From the NCBI RefSeq assembly GCF_003391115.1, contig NZ_QTJP01000001.1, positions 682,001-746,000 of the forward strand: DNA of 64,000 bases, read 5' to 3'. The DNA comes from Sphingomonas crusticola. Lineage in GTDB: Bacteria > Pseudomonadota > Alphaproteobacteria > Sphingomonadales > Sphingomonadaceae. Positions 53,661 through 62,294 of this stretch are shown here, in pieces. The notes beneath the pieces are model-generated. The model saw only the letters and a list, made by a program, of their open reading frames with translations. It was not told where the DNA came from and did no database searches. The translations under genes were made by a program, and so were the position numbers. Positions within the stretch are counted from its first letter, which is position 1, and each line of letters begins with the position of its first letter.

Positions 53661-55363
53661 TGGGTTCGCTCCTCCGCCGGATGATGCATCGCCTGGCCGA
53701 AACCCCGGCGATAGGGATCGGCCTCGCTTTCGTGCTGCTGCTGGCAAGTTTGCTGCTCGCCTATCACAATGAAGACCAGGCTCGTGCAGAGAAGGTGCGC
53801 GAAGTGCAGGTGCAGGCGCGCGTGCTCGCGGGAAGCCTGGCTGGCCCGCTCGCCTTCGACGACGACGACGCCGCCCGCGAGTATATCGACGCGCTCAAGG
53901 CGAGCCCGGAATTCAACGCCGTCGGAGCTTATGGAGCGGATGGGCGGCTGGTCGCCGGCTTTGCCCGCAGGGGCGAGCCGTTGCCGCAGGTCAACCATGT
54001 GGCTCCGCCCGTCATCCGCGGCGCGGAGCTGATCGTAACGAGCGAAGTCGATCAGGGCGGCGCGAAGCTCGGTTCGGTCTACGTCGATGCGGCCACCGAG
54101 AGTTGGTCGAGGCGTGCCGCACGCTATCTGGGCATCGCGATCGTAATCGTGATGGCCTGCCTGCTGGTTGCGGTACTCGCCGGCTTCTATGCCTCGGTAA
54201 GCGCCGCCAACCGCCGGCTGCAGGCGGAGATTACGGGGCGGCGGGAAGCCGAAGAAGCGCTCCGCCAGTCGCAGAAGATGGAAGCGATGGGCCAGCTCAC
54301 CGGCGGCGTCGCCCATGATTTCAATAACCTGCTGATGGTCGCCTCAAGCGGCATGGAGCTGCTGGAGCGCACCACCGATCCGGTTCGCCGCGACCGTCTG
54401 AAAGACGGCATCCGTCAAGCGATCGACCGTGGCGCCAAGCTGACCCAGCAATTGTTGACCTTCGCGCGAAGGTCTCCACTGACGCCCGAGGTGCTGGACA
54501 TCGGCGCGCGTGTCCGCGGACTCGAGGATTTGCTGGAACGCTCTTTGCGTGAGGACATCACGGTCGAATTCGATTTTGCCAACGGGCTGTGGCCTGTCGA
54601 GGTCGACCCTTCTCAGCTGGACGTGGCGGTGTTGAACATCGCCATCAATGCCCGCGATGCGATGGCATCCGGCGGTATCATCCGCATAAGCGCTCGCAAC
54701 GTTCCGACCGCTGGTGAGGGCAGTGACGACATGGTCCACCTCTCGATCCGCGATAATGGCACCGGCATAGCACCAGAGATGCTCGAAAAAGTTTTCGAGC
54801 CCTTCTTCACCACCAAAAGCGTCGGCAGTGGTACGGGCCTGGGCCTCAGCCAGGTCTACGGTTTCGTACGATCCTCCGGCGGCGAGGTCCGGATCGAAAG
54901 CGAGCTGGGCAAGGGAACCAGCGTTTCGCTGCTGTTTCCTCGCTCCGCCCAGCGTCTTCCGCACGCGGCCACCCGCAAAGACGGGATCGGCGAAACGGGG
55001 CACAATGCGGCGGTCCTGGTGGCAGAGGATGACGATCATGTCGCGGATCTCGTCTGCGAAATGCTCCGCGAGCTCGGCTACCGGGCAGAGCGTGTGGCGG
55101 CGGCCCCCGAAGCCCTACGGGCACTGGAGGAAGGCGGCCCGTTCGACCTGGTCCTGTCGGATATGATCATGCCGGGAAAAATGAACGGGCTCGAGCTGGC
55201 CCAAGAGGTGGTGCGGCGCGAGCCCGATTTGCCGGTGGTGCTTATGACGGGCTTCAGCGAGGCCGCCGCGGCCGCGGCCGCGGAAGGATTCCCGTTGCTG
55301 ATCAAGCCGTACACGATCGAAGCGTTGGGCGAAGCTCTCAGCCAGGCGCTGACCTCACGCTAA
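53657..55363 (+). CDS. Hybrid histidine kinase with YfiN-like CHASE8 sensor domain
   Basis: 568 aa. A first transmembrane helix ([19 protein letters not shown]) is followed by a periplasmic segment of about 130 residues with a CHASE8-like pattern: [41 protein letters not shown] second helix ([22 protein letters not shown]) comes next, then a short HAMP-like coil. The kinase H-box is [15 protein letters not shown] (His about 220) and the ATPase motifs are [15 protein letters not shown] and [13 protein letters not shown]-terminal receiver (LVAEDDDHV, Asp in [10 protein letters not shown], Lys in LLIKPYT) completes it. There is no GGDEF. The preceding YfiR gene overlaps it. Confidence 0.92.
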   Translation: MMGSLLRRMMHRLAETPAIGIGLAFVLLLASLLLAYHNEDQARAEKVREVQVQARVLAGSLAGPLAFDDDDAAREYIDALKASPEFNAVGAYGADGRLVAGFARRGEPLPQVNHVAPPVIRGAELIVTSEVDQGGAKLGSVYVDAATESWSRRAARYLGIAIVIVMACLLVAVLAGFYASVSAANRRLQAEITGRREAEEALRQSQKMEAMGQLTGGVAHDFNNLLMVASSGMELLERTTDPVRRDRLKDGIRQAIDRGAKLTQQLLTFARRSPLTPEVLDIGARVRGLEDLLERSLREDITVEFDFANGLWPVEVDPSQLDVAVLNIAINARDAMASGGIIRISARNVPTAGEGSDDMVHLSIRDNGTGIAPEMLEKVFEPFFTTKSVGSGTGLGLSQVYGFVRSSGGEVRIESELGKGTSVSLLFPRSAQRLPHAATRKDGIGETGHNAAVLVAEDDDHVADLVCEMLRELGYRAERVAAAPEALRALEEGGPFDLVLSDMIMPGKMNGLELAQEVVRREPDLPVVLMTGFSEAAAAAAAEGFPLLIKPYTIEALGEALSQALTSR

Positions 55364-55404
55364 GTCACGTTGGCAGGATCGTACCGCGCTTCTAGGCTCG
55401 TCGC

Positions 55405-56622
55405 ATGAAGCTGTTTGACATGCTGCTTCGTAAGCTCGTCCGCAAAGGATCGTTGACCGTCATCGATGCCGGCGGCTCGCGGCACGTCTACGGAGATGCG
55501 GATGGGTCCCGCGTGACGATCCGCTTCACGGATCGTGCCACGCCACGGCGCGCCGCGTTCAACCCCGCGCTTGAGTTGGGCGAAGCCTATATGGCTGGGC
55601 GGCTGATCGTCGAGGAAGGCGATATCGCCGCTTTCCTCGATCTGATCGGGCGTAACCTCCAATGGGATGATGACGCCGCGGCAAGGCTGCGGCTGTGGCG
55701 GCCGTGGCGCCTTAGCCGGTGGGAGAATTGGAACTGGCAGCGCAGGGCGAAGCGCAACGTCGCCCATCATTACGACCTGTCGCGTCAGCTCTACGCCCTC
55801 TTCCTGGACAATGACCTGCAATATAGCTGCGGTTACTTCACCACGGCTGACGCCACATTGGAGGCGGCACAGGCCGCGAAGAAAGCGCACATTGCCGCCA
55901 AGCTGGCTTTGGCGCCGGGCCAGCGTGTGCTGGACATCGGCTGCGGCTGGGGTGGGCTGGCCCTCCATCTACATCAAATCGCGGACGTCGACGTACTCGG
56001 CATTACCCTCTCGAAGGAGCAGCTGACGATTGCAAGACAGCGCGCTGATGCCGCTGGCGTAGCGGATCGGGTCAAATTCGAGCTGCTCGATTTTCGGGCT
56101 GTCCAAGGCAGGTTCGACCGGATCGTATCGGTCGGCATGTTCGAGCATGTCGGGCCGCCATATTATGGCGCGTTTTTCCGCCGTTGTCGCTCCCTGCTGG
56201 CGGAGGATGGCGTGATGCTGCTGCACACGATCGGCAGAGCAGATGGACCGGCGCCCACCGATCGTTGGCTGGCCCGCTATATCTTTCCCGGCGGCTACGT
56301 CCCCGCGTTGAGCCAGATCGCGCCCGCCGTTGAGCAGGCACGGTTATGGATTACCGACGTCGAAGTGCTGCGCCTGCATTATGCCTGGACGCTGCAACAT
56401 TGGTACGACCATGTCGGCGCGGCCCGCGAGGAAATTGTCGCCCTTTATGACGAGCGCTTCTTCCGCATGTGGCAATTCTATCTCGCCGGCGCGATGGTCG
56501 CGTTCCGGCACGATGGCCATTGCAACTTCCAGATCCAGCTCGGCCGCCGGCGCGACGCGCTGCCCATCACGCGCGACTATATGGCGGCGGCGGAGCTGAA
56601 GCTGACCGAAACTGGCGATTGA
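55405..56622 (+). CDS. cfa: Cyclopropane-fatty-acyl-phospholipid synthase family methyltransferase
   Basis: 405 aa. An N-terminal lipid-binding part of about 120 residues is followed by NVAHHYDLSRQLYALFLDND and YSCGYF, the standard Cfa entry motif. The SAM site is VLDIGCGWGGLALHL (about 174-188). EHVGPPYYGAFFRR and IGRADGPAPTDRWLARYIFPGGYVP follow, and FRMWQFYLAGAMVAFRHDG is near the end. It adds a methylene bridge from SAM to unsaturated phospholipid chains at the inner membrane, usually in stationary phase or under acid stress. It stands alone; tRNA-Arg converges 4 bases after the stop. Confidence 0.94.
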   Translation: MKLFDMLLRKLVRKGSLTVIDAGGSRHVYGDADGSRVTIRFTDRATPRRAAFNPALELGEAYMAGRLIVEEGDIAAFLDLIGRNLQWDDDAAARLRLWRPWRLSRWENWNWQRRAKRNVAHHYDLSRQLYALFLDNDLQYSCGYFTTADATLEAAQAAKKAHIAAKLALAPGQRVLDIGCGWGGLALHLHQIADVDVLGITLSKEQLTIARQRADAAGVADRVKFELLDFRAVQGRFDRIVSVGMFEHVGPPYYGAFFRRCRSLLAEDGVMLLHTIGRADGPAPTDRWLARYIFPGGYVPALSQIAPAVEQARLWITDVEVLRLHYAWTLQHWYDHVGAAREEIVALYDERFFRMWQFYLAGAMVAFRHDGHCNFQIQLGRRRDALPITRDYMAAAELKLTETGD

Positions 56623-56626
56623 GAGA

Positions 56627-56703
56627 TGGTGCCCCGGGAGAGACTCGAACTCCCGACCTGCGGTTTAGGAAACCGTTGCTCTGTCCTGCTGAGCTACCGG
56701 GGC
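56627..56703 (-). tRNA. tRNA-Arg (anticodon CCT)
   Basis: The minus strand gives a 77-nt tRNA with acceptor GCCCCGG/CCGGGGC, D-arm GCTC-AGCAGGACA-GAGC, and anticodon stem CGGT/ACCG around TTCCTAA with CCT at 34-36. The T-arm is GGGAGTTCGAGTCTCTCCC, and ACCA is encoded. Position 27-43 is an A-C mismatch. It decodes AGG. It converges on cfa and, being AGG-specific, is a typical integration target, though no attachment-site duplication was seen here. Confidence 0.96.
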
Positions 56704-56751
56704 GCGGCCGGACGACTAAGTGAGGTGACGCATCGGGTCAACGCCGCCGGC

Positions 56752-57204
56752 CTAATGGCTGATTTCGGGCGGAATGACGGGCAGTGGCAGCGGCGCGACG
56801 GGCACACCGTCTTCGATCAGCGCCTTGGCTTCCTCGCGCGTCGCCTGTCCGTGGATCTGGCGTTCGGGCGCGTCACCATCGTGCATTGCACGCGCCTCGA
56901 TGGCGAAACGCGCGCCGACATGTTCCGAGCCTTCCAGCATTTTCGCCTGCACCTGGGCAAGCGCCGCCAGCATGGTCTTCATTTCGGCCGGCGCGAGCTT
57001 GCCCCCCTGCATGGGCACCGGCGGAGAGGCTGAATTGGTCTTGGCCGACACATTGGGGGCCATCACGGCTTTTTCGACTTCGGATTGGCCGCAAATAGGG
57101 CAAGAGACCAGGCCGCGCGTGCGCTGGTCCTCATAGTCATTCGACGTACCGAACCACGCCTCGAAAACATGACCCTGGCCGCAGGCGAGGTCGAACACGA
57201 TCAT
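56752..57204 (-). CDS. DUF1178 family protein
   Basis: 150 aa. The start MIVFDLACGQGHVFEAWFGTS and the zinc-ribbon pair LVSCPICGQSEVEKAVMAPN are the DUF1178 hallmarks. The C-terminal REEAKALIEDGVPVAPLPLP is equally conserved. The function is unknown; the N-terminal C/H pattern suggests metal binding. Its ATG overlaps the nitrilase stop as ATGA. DUF1178, nitrilase, grxC and comF recur together in alphaproteobacteria, which suggests a shared housekeeping role in redox or amide repair. Confidence 0.92.
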   Translation of the reverse strand: MIVFDLACGQGHVFEAWFGTSNDYEDQRTRGLVSCPICGQSEVEKAVMAPNVSAKTNSASPPVPMQGGKLAPAEMKTMLAALAQVQAKMLEGSEHVGARFAIEARAMHDGDAPERQIHGQATREEAKALIEDGVPVAPLPLPVIPPEISH

Positions 57205-58031
57205 CGCGCTACCTCGACCGAGCCGATCGCGCGTCGATGGTGCAACACCGGGATGCGGCTGCGCGCGTCCGTGACTTTTGCCAAGTCCAACTCGACCATG
57301 CTGACGCCCTGCTTGTCGCCCATATCCAGCAGAACCTCACCCCACGGGTCGACCACCAGCGAGTGGCCAAAGGTCTGGCGGCCATCGGCGTGACGGCCCG
57401 ACTGGGCCGCCGCAATGACATAGGCGCCGGCCTCGATCGCGCGGGCGCGCAACAGGACATGCCAATGTGCCTTACCAGTCGGCACGGTGAAGGCTGCGGG
57501 CACGGAAAGCATCGTCGCTCCGGCATCGCTGAGCGCGCGGAACAGGTCAGGAAAGCGCAGGTCATAGCAAACCGATAGGCCGAGCCGGCCCCACGGCGTG
57601 TCGACGACCACCGCCTGGTCTCCCGGCTTGTAGGCGGCGGACTCGCGGATCGACTGGCCGTCTGGCAGATCCACGTCGAACAGGTGAATCTTGTCATAAC
57701 GCGCGCGGATTGCGCCGGACGCGTCGATCACATAGCCGCGATTTGCATATCGGCCATCATCGTTAGCGTCGCGCACCGCCAGCGAGCCTAGATGGATCCA
57801 TAGCCCGTGCTTGGCTGCCGTCTCGCGCATCGCCGCAAGCGCAACGTCCTCGTCTTCCGTGACGATCGATCCGGCCGCGCGTACGCGATCCCGATCGAGC
57901 ACGGCGCTCATCTCCGGCGTGAACAGCATATCGGCGCCCTCGCCTGCGGCGCGTTCGGCCGCCTCGACCAAGGCACGCGTGCCCAGCAGTGGATCGACGC
58001 CAGTATTCGCCTGAAAGACCGTCGCTCGCAT
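57201..58031 (-). CDS. Carbon-nitrogen hydrolase (Nit1/Nit2-type amidase)
   Basis: 276 aa. The Glu-Lys-Cys triad of the nitrilase superfamily is intact: Glu about 40 in LFTPEMS, Lys about 114 in RYDKIHLFDVD, Cys about 155 in LSVCYDLRFPDLF. Overall it resembles Nit1/NitFhit, which removes deaminated glutathione, or Nit2 omega-amidase; the adjacent glutaredoxin gene makes deaminated-glutathione repair plausible. It overlaps DUF1178 (ATGA) and shares one base with the grxC stop (TGATG). Confidence 0.92.
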   Translation of the reverse strand: MRATVFQANTGVDPLLGTRALVEAAERAAGEGADMLFTPEMSAVLDRDRVRAAGSIVTEDEDVALAAMRETAAKHGLWIHLGSLAVRDANDDGRYANRGYVIDASGAIRARYDKIHLFDVDLPDGQSIRESAAYKPGDQAVVVDTPWGRLGLSVCYDLRFPDLFRALSDAGATMLSVPAAFTVPTGKAHWHVLLRARAIEAGAYVIAAAQSGRHADGRQTFGHSLVVDPWGEVLLDMGDKQGVSMVELDLAKVTDARSRIPVLHHRRAIGSVEVAR

Positions 58032-58288
58032 CAGCCGGCGAGCATCGGGTCTAGCTTACCTCGGCGTTCCAGCGCGACGAGATCGTCGGACCCGCCGACA
58101 TGGGTCTCGCCGATGAAGATTTGCGGCACGGTCGTACGGCCATTGGCGCGCTGGATCATCTCCGCGCGCTGCGGGCCGCCCATGGTGATGTCATATTCTT
58201 CGAACGCTACGCCCTTATCCGCGAGCATGCGCTTGGCACGCACGCAATAGGGACAGAACATCTTCGTATAGATTTCAACTTTAGGCAT
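58031..58288 (-). CDS. grxC: Glutaredoxin 3
   Basis: 85 aa with the dithiol active site CPYC (12-15) in IYTKMFCPYCVRAKR. The glutathione-binding TVPQIFIGETHVGGSDDL with the cis-proline is present. Length is standard for GrxC. It reduces protein and mixed disulfides with glutathione in the cytosol. AAAAGGAGCCCC precedes the ATG at 58286-58288, a strong ribosome site. It lies 41 bases after the comF stop and is coupled to the nitrilase gene. Confidence 0.96.
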   Translation of the reverse strand: MPKVEIYTKMFCPYCVRAKRMLADKGVAFEEYDITMGGPQRAEMIQRANGRTTVPQIFIGETHVGGSDDLVALERRGKLDPMLAG

Positions 58289-58329
58289 TGGGGCTCCTTT
58301 TGCCGATCTGTGGTCGGCGGGTCACCCTG

Positions 58330-59091
58330 TCAACGCTCATCATCCCCATCGCGCACCACGCGCGCCCAGCAAAGCACGCTCACCTCACTCGCGCCGGCGC
58401 GTTTGAGCGCGCGCGCACAGCCCTTCACGGTCGCGCCCGTCGTATAGACATCGTCCACCAGAACCACCCGCCGGCCCTTGATTTCCTGCTTCCAGCGTTG
58501 GCCGAGCCGGAAGGCACCGGCAACGGTGCGCTCGCGCGCCAGTCGACCGAGCCCGCGCAAGGGAGGCGTGGCCTTGGGTCGGTCGAGCAGGTCGAGCGCC
58601 AGTTCGCCCATGCCGTCACGTACCAGCGCCCGCGCGATCAACGCTGCCTGATTATATCCGCGCGACCATAATCTTCGCCGATGGAGCGGCACCGGCGCCA
58701 CCAGCGCGCCATCCAGCATCGTGCCGGCGACGCGTTGCATCGGCCGGGCCATGGTATGCGCGACACCCGGACGGCGACCATATTTAAGCTTGAGCGCGAG
58801 CGCACGGGCGATCGGCCCGTAAGCGACAGCCGCGCGCGCCCGATCGAACGGCGGGGGATCGGCCAGACAGGACCCGCAACGCGCTTCCTCGTGAAAGGCC
58901 AAGGCGACCGGCTGGCCGCATTGTGCGCAGGCGGGGCCGCCGAGAAAATCCAGCGCCTGCCAGCACGGCAGGCAGAAAACATGATCCTGCGCCACCACCG
59001 TGCCGCAGCCCGGGCAGCGCGGCGGAAGAGGAAACGCCACTATCGCCCCGAATAATTGACGGAAAAAGCGGGCCATCGGCAGGGGCGACAT
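58330..59091 (-). CDS. ComF family phosphoribosyltransferase-like protein
   Basis: 253 aa from the ATG 59089-59091 (MSPLPMARFFRQL); a start at M6 is also possible. An N-terminal double zinc knuckle (Cys 26/29/40/43 and 55/58/72/75) is followed by a type I PRTase fold with GYNQAALIARAL and the PRPP loop RRVVLVDDVYTTGATV. ComF aids ssDNA uptake in competent bacteria and is widespread elsewhere as a protein of unclear duty. Its start codon is interlocked with that of the divergent methyltransferase gene. Confidence 0.92.
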   Translation of the reverse strand: MSPLPMARFFRQLFGAIVAFPLPPRCPGCGTVVAQDHVFCLPCWQALDFLGGPACAQCGQPVALAFHEEARCGSCLADPPPFDRARAAVAYGPIARALALKLKYGRRPGVAHTMARPMQRVAGTMLDGALVAPVPLHRRRLWSRGYNQAALIARALVRDGMGELALDLLDRPKATPPLRGLGRLARERTVAGAFRLGQRWKQEIKGRRVVLVDDVYTTGATVKGCARALKRAGASEVSVLCWARVVRDGDDER

Positions 59092-59995
59092 GGTGTCGCT
59101 TGTCCGCTGGGGTGCCAGCGGGCACAAGCCCCCCGCTGTGGAATCGCCGGAAATCTTCAACAGGCGCCTGCGCCGCCTGCGCCGCGATCGTGCCGCGCCG
59201 GACTTCGGCGACTATAGCTTCATTCGCGACGCCATCGTCGAAGGCCTGCTCGACCGGCTGGACCTCGTCACCCGGTCCTTCGAGCACGCGCTTGATCTCG
59301 GCACTGCCGATGGCGGCCTGGCGCGGGCGTTACGCCAACGCGGCATGCGGGTTACAGCGAGTGATGCCGGCGCAGCTTTTGCCGGCGACGGCGTGCAATG
59401 CGACGAGGATCATCTGCCATTCGCTGCGGGGGAATTCGATCTGATCGTTTCCGCCGGCGTGCTCGACACCGTCAACGATCTGCCGGGGGCGCTGATCCAA
59501 TGCCGCCGGGCGCTCAAACCGGATGGACTGTTCCTCGCCGGTTTCGCCGGCGCCGGCAGTTTGCCGCGGCTGAAACGGGCGTTGCTCGATGCCGACCAGG
59601 CCGCCGGTGGGGCGGTGCCGCAACGCGTGCACCCGCTGATTGACGTGCGTTCGGCGGGAGACTTGCTCATCCGTGCCGGATTTGCCTTGCCCGTGGCCGA
59701 TGGTGAACCGTTGGATGTGGGCTACGCCAATCCACTCAAGCTGATGGCCGATCTGCGGGGTATGGCGGCCACCAACTTGCTCGCCGGCCAGGGCGCGCCT
59801 GCGCTCACGCGTGGGCGCGTCGCACATCTCGTCCAGTCCTTTGCGGCGCAGGCGGATGCGGACGGGCGCGTGCGGGAACGATTCGAACTGGTATTCATGA
59901 CGGGATGGGCACCGGGACCCGATCAGCCCCAGCCGGCACGGCGCGGCTCCGGGACGACGTCGCTAGCCGAGGCCTTGCGAACAGCGTCAAAGTAA
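59090..59995 (+). CDS. BioC/NDUFAF5-like SAM-dependent methyltransferase
   Basis: 301 aa from the ATG at 59090, which has AGGGG just upstream. A GTG at 59138 would start closer to the family's conserved SPEIFNRRLRRLRRDRAAP. Motif I is HALDLGTADGGLA, and CDEDHLPFAAGEFDLIVSAGVL and LKPDGLFLAGFAG follow. This group includes mitochondrial NDUFAF5, an arginine hydroxylase for complex I, and BioC. Position beside comF is typical for the NDUFAF5-like alphaproteobacterial proteins. The last 9 bases overlap the convergent mutT gene. Confidence 0.82.
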   Translation: MVSLVRWGASGHKPPAVESPEIFNRRLRRLRRDRAAPDFGDYSFIRDAIVEGLLDRLDLVTRSFEHALDLGTADGGLARALRQRGMRVTASDAGAAFAGDGVQCDEDHLPFAAGEFDLIVSAGVLDTVNDLPGALIQCRRALKPDGLFLAGFAGAGSLPRLKRALLDADQAAGGAVPQRVHPLIDVRSAGDLLIRAGFALPVADGEPLDVGYANPLKLMADLRGMAATNLLAGQGAPALTRGRVAHLVQSFAAQADADGRVRERFELVFMTGWAPGPDQPQPARRGSGTTSLAEALRTASK

Positions 59996-60391
59996 GGCTT
60001 CCAGCAAGCCGATCAGCGGGCGGTCTGGCCCCGGCATTTGCAGCTCGTACAGATCCGAGACCCGCACCCACCGCAGGCTGCCGCCCTCAAGCGATTCGGG
60101 ACGACCGCGCCATTTGCGGCAGACATAGAGCAACAGCACCATGTGGCGATCGCCACCCGGCTGACGGTCGCTGGCGAACGTCGCCGGCGCGAGACAGGCC
60201 GCTTCCACGTCTATGCCGAGTTCTTCCTTGAGCTCGCGGATCAAAGCGGCTTCGGGCGTCTCGCCTTGCTCGACCTTGCCGCCCGGAAACTCCCATAGCC
60301 CGCCGAAAGGCTTGTGCGGCGGGCGCTGCTGGACCAGCAGGCGACCGTCGGCATCGATCAGCGCCACCGCCGCTACTGCCAGGAATTCCAT
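59987..60391 (-). CDS. mutT: MutT-type Nudix hydrolase (8-oxo-dGTP diphosphatase)
   Basis: 134 aa. The Nudix box is GGKVEQGETPEAALIRELKE followed by ELGI (about residues 37-60), an exact GX5EX7REUXEEXGU. QQRPPHKPFGGLWEFPGGK upstream is MutT-like. It sanitises the nucleotide pool by hydrolysing oxidised dGTP. The start lies 7 bases after the accA stop in the same direction, so it is probably co-transcribed. Its 3' end overlaps the convergent methyltransferase gene. Confidence 0.93.
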   Translation of the reverse strand: MEFLAVAAVALIDADGRLLVQQRPPHKPFGGLWEFPGGKVEQGETPEAALIRELKEELGIDVEAACLAPATFASDRQPGGDRHMVLLLYVCRKWRGRPESLEGGSLRWVRVSDLYELQMPGPDRPLIGLLEALL

Positions 60392-60398
60392 GCAATAG

Positions 60399-61346
60399 TC
60401 AGCCGATGGCCAGGAATTTGCCCCGGCGTTGCTCCAGCAGCGACGCCGATGTCTGCCCCTCCAACGCCGCCAATTCTTCCTCGATCACCGAGCCGAGAGA
60501 AGCGATCGCTGCAGCGCGATCGCGTTGCGCGCCGCCGACCGGCTCGGGCACGATGCGATCGACCACGCCCAGTTTCTCGAGATCCTGCGCGGTGATCTTC
60601 ATCGCCTCCGCCGCGTCAGCAGCCTTTTCCGGACCGCGCCACAAGATCGATGAGGCGCCCTCCGGCGAGATTACCGAATAGATTGCGTGCTCGAACATCA
60701 GAACGCGGTTGGCGGCGGCAAGCGCCACCGCGCCGCCGGAACCACCCTCGCCGACGATTATCGCCACGATCGGCACGGTCAGCGCCAGGCATTGTTCGGT
60801 GGAGCGCGCGATCGCTTCAGCCTGGCCGCGCTCCTCCGCCTGTACGCCGGGAAAGGCGCCGGCGGTGTCGACCAGGGTCACGACCGGCAAGCCGAACCGT
60901 TCGGCGAGCCGCATCAGCCGGATGGCCTTGCGATAGCCTTCGGGCTTGGCCATTCCGAAATTATGCTTGATGCGGGTGGCGGTGTCGTCGCCCTTCTCGT
61001 GGCCGATCACCATCACCCGGCGGCCGCCGATCCGGCCGAACCCGCCGACGATCGCCTGATCTTCCCCAAAGGCGCGATCGCCCGCCAACGGCATGAAATC
61101 GTCGACGAAGCCCGCGACATAATCCTTCAGGTGCGGCCGTTCCGGGTGGCGCGCGACCTGCGTCTTCTGCCACGGCGTCAGCCGGGTATAAGTTTCGCGC
61201 AGCAGGCGGTCCGATTTGGCCTGGAGCCGCGCGACCTCCGCCTCGATGTCCAGCGCGCCGTCGTGATTGTCCGCGGTCTCACGCAGTTCGACGATCCGCG
61301 CTTCGAGCTCGGCGATCGGTTTTTCGAATTCGAGGAATGCAGCCAT
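60399..61346 (-). CDS. accA: Acetyl-CoA carboxylase carboxyltransferase subunit alpha
   Basis: 315 aa, the normal length. The opening LEFEKPIAELEARIVELR, TPWQKTQVARHPERPHLKDY, GHEKGDDTATRIKHNFGMAK, PEGYRKAIRLM and the crotonase-like core VTLVDTAGAFPGVQAEERGQ and GEGGSGGAVALA identify AccA. With AccD it transfers carboxyl from biotin to acetyl-CoA for fatty acid synthesis. It starts 9 bases after the xerD stop and probably shares its transcript. Confidence 0.97.
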   Translation of the reverse strand: MAAFLEFEKPIAELEARIVELRETADNHDGALDIEAEVARLQAKSDRLLRETYTRLTPWQKTQVARHPERPHLKDYVAGFVDDFMPLAGDRAFGEDQAIVGGFGRIGGRRVMVIGHEKGDDTATRIKHNFGMAKPEGYRKAIRLMRLAERFGLPVVTLVDTAGAFPGVQAEERGQAEAIARSTEQCLALTVPIVAIIVGEGGSGGAVALAAANRVLMFEHAIYSVISPEGASSILWRGPEKAADAAEAMKITAQDLEKLGVVDRIVPEPVGGAQRDRAAAIASLGSVIEEELAALEGQTSASLLEQRRGKFLAIG

Positions 61347-61355
61347 GCCGCGCGG

Positions 61356-62294
61356 TTAAGAGCCGTCGCGCCCAGCGTCAACGCGCGTGCTTGTCTTCAC
61401 GTCGGCAAGCGGGTGTCGCTGATTGACCAGATCGACCAGCCGGCGGCTGTCGACATGGGTGTAGATCTGCGTGGTGGCGATGTCGGCATGGCCGAGCATC
61501 GTCTGCAGTGCGCGCAGATCGGCACCGCCCTCCAACAGGTGGGTGGCGAAGGCATGCCGTAGCACATGGGGGCTGACCCGTTCGGGGTTGATGCCCGCAT
61601 CCGCAGCGAGCGTACGGAGCAACTGGAACAGGCGGACGCGGCTCAGATGCGCCTTGCCCGATGGGAACAGCCACGGCCCGTCCTTCGGCAAAGTTGCGGC
61701 ATATTCGCCGACCGCGGCCCGCGCGCGATCGGAAACCGGCACCAGCCGCTCGCGCCCTCCTTTGCCGCGCAGGATCAGATAAGGATGATCCTGCCGGACA
61801 AGGTTGCGCGGCAGCGACACAAGCTCCGTCGCGCGGAGCCCCGAGCCGTAAAGCAGCTCGACCAAAGCCGACAAACGCAAGTTGGCGGGCGAACGTTGGA
61901 TGCCAAGGCGCCGCTCGATCTCCGCGAAGAGGCGATCGACATCGGCATGGTCTAGAATGCGCGGCAGCGTCCGGTCCGCGCCGGGGCGTGGCAGCGCGTC
62001 AGACGGATCGTCCGCGCGCAGACCTTCCTCGGCGAGGAACGCGAAGAATCGCCGTAGCGCAGACGCCTTGCGCGCAACGCTACTGCGCGCGAGCGGCAGC
62101 CACTGCTCGCCCAGCTGCGCCAGTGCGGGACCCTGCGCGCACCCTAGCTTCCCGCTCAGCGAGCAGGAGGCGCCCGCGAGATCGCGCCGGTAAGCGACAA
62201 GCGTATTCCTGGCGGCGCCCGCCTCGGCCGCCATCATCTCCAGGAAACGCTCGATCAGCGCAGCATCGTCTCCGCTCGCAGCGACCGCGGTCAC
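61356..62294 (-). CDS. xerD: Tyrosine recombinase XerD
   Basis: 312 aa. A SAM-like N-terminal core-binding domain is followed by the catalytic domain with all residues: Arg 154 (SGLRATELVSL), Lys 178 (RGKGGRERLVPV), His 243 and Arg 246 (SPHVLRHAFATHLLEGGADL), His 269 (MLGHADIATTQ), Tyr 278 (QIYTHV). This matches XerD rather than phage integrases. It resolves chromosome dimers at dif with XerC. The start overlaps the upstream gene's stop as ATGA. No dif site was recognised in the window. Confidence 0.94.
   Translation of the reverse strand: MTAVAASGDDAALIERFLEMMAAEAGAARNTLVAYRRDLAGASCSLSGKLGCAQGPALAQLGEQWLPLARSSVARKASALRRFFAFLAEEGLRADDPSDALPRPGADRTLPRILDHADVDRLFAEIERRLGIQRSPANLRLSALVELLYGSGLRATELVSLPRNLVRQDHPYLILRGKGGRERLVPVSDRARAAVGEYAATLPKDGPWLFPSGKAHLSRVRLFQLLRTLAADAGINPERVSPHVLRHAFATHLLEGGADLRALQTMLGHADIATTQIYTHVDSRRLVDLVNQRHPLADVKTSTRVDAGRDGS

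Noticed and set aside
56627-56703. tRNA-Arg as an integrated-element attachment site
   Set aside because: No duplicated tRNA 3' end, integrase or mobile genes flank it. The only tyrosine recombinase here is housekeeping XerD.
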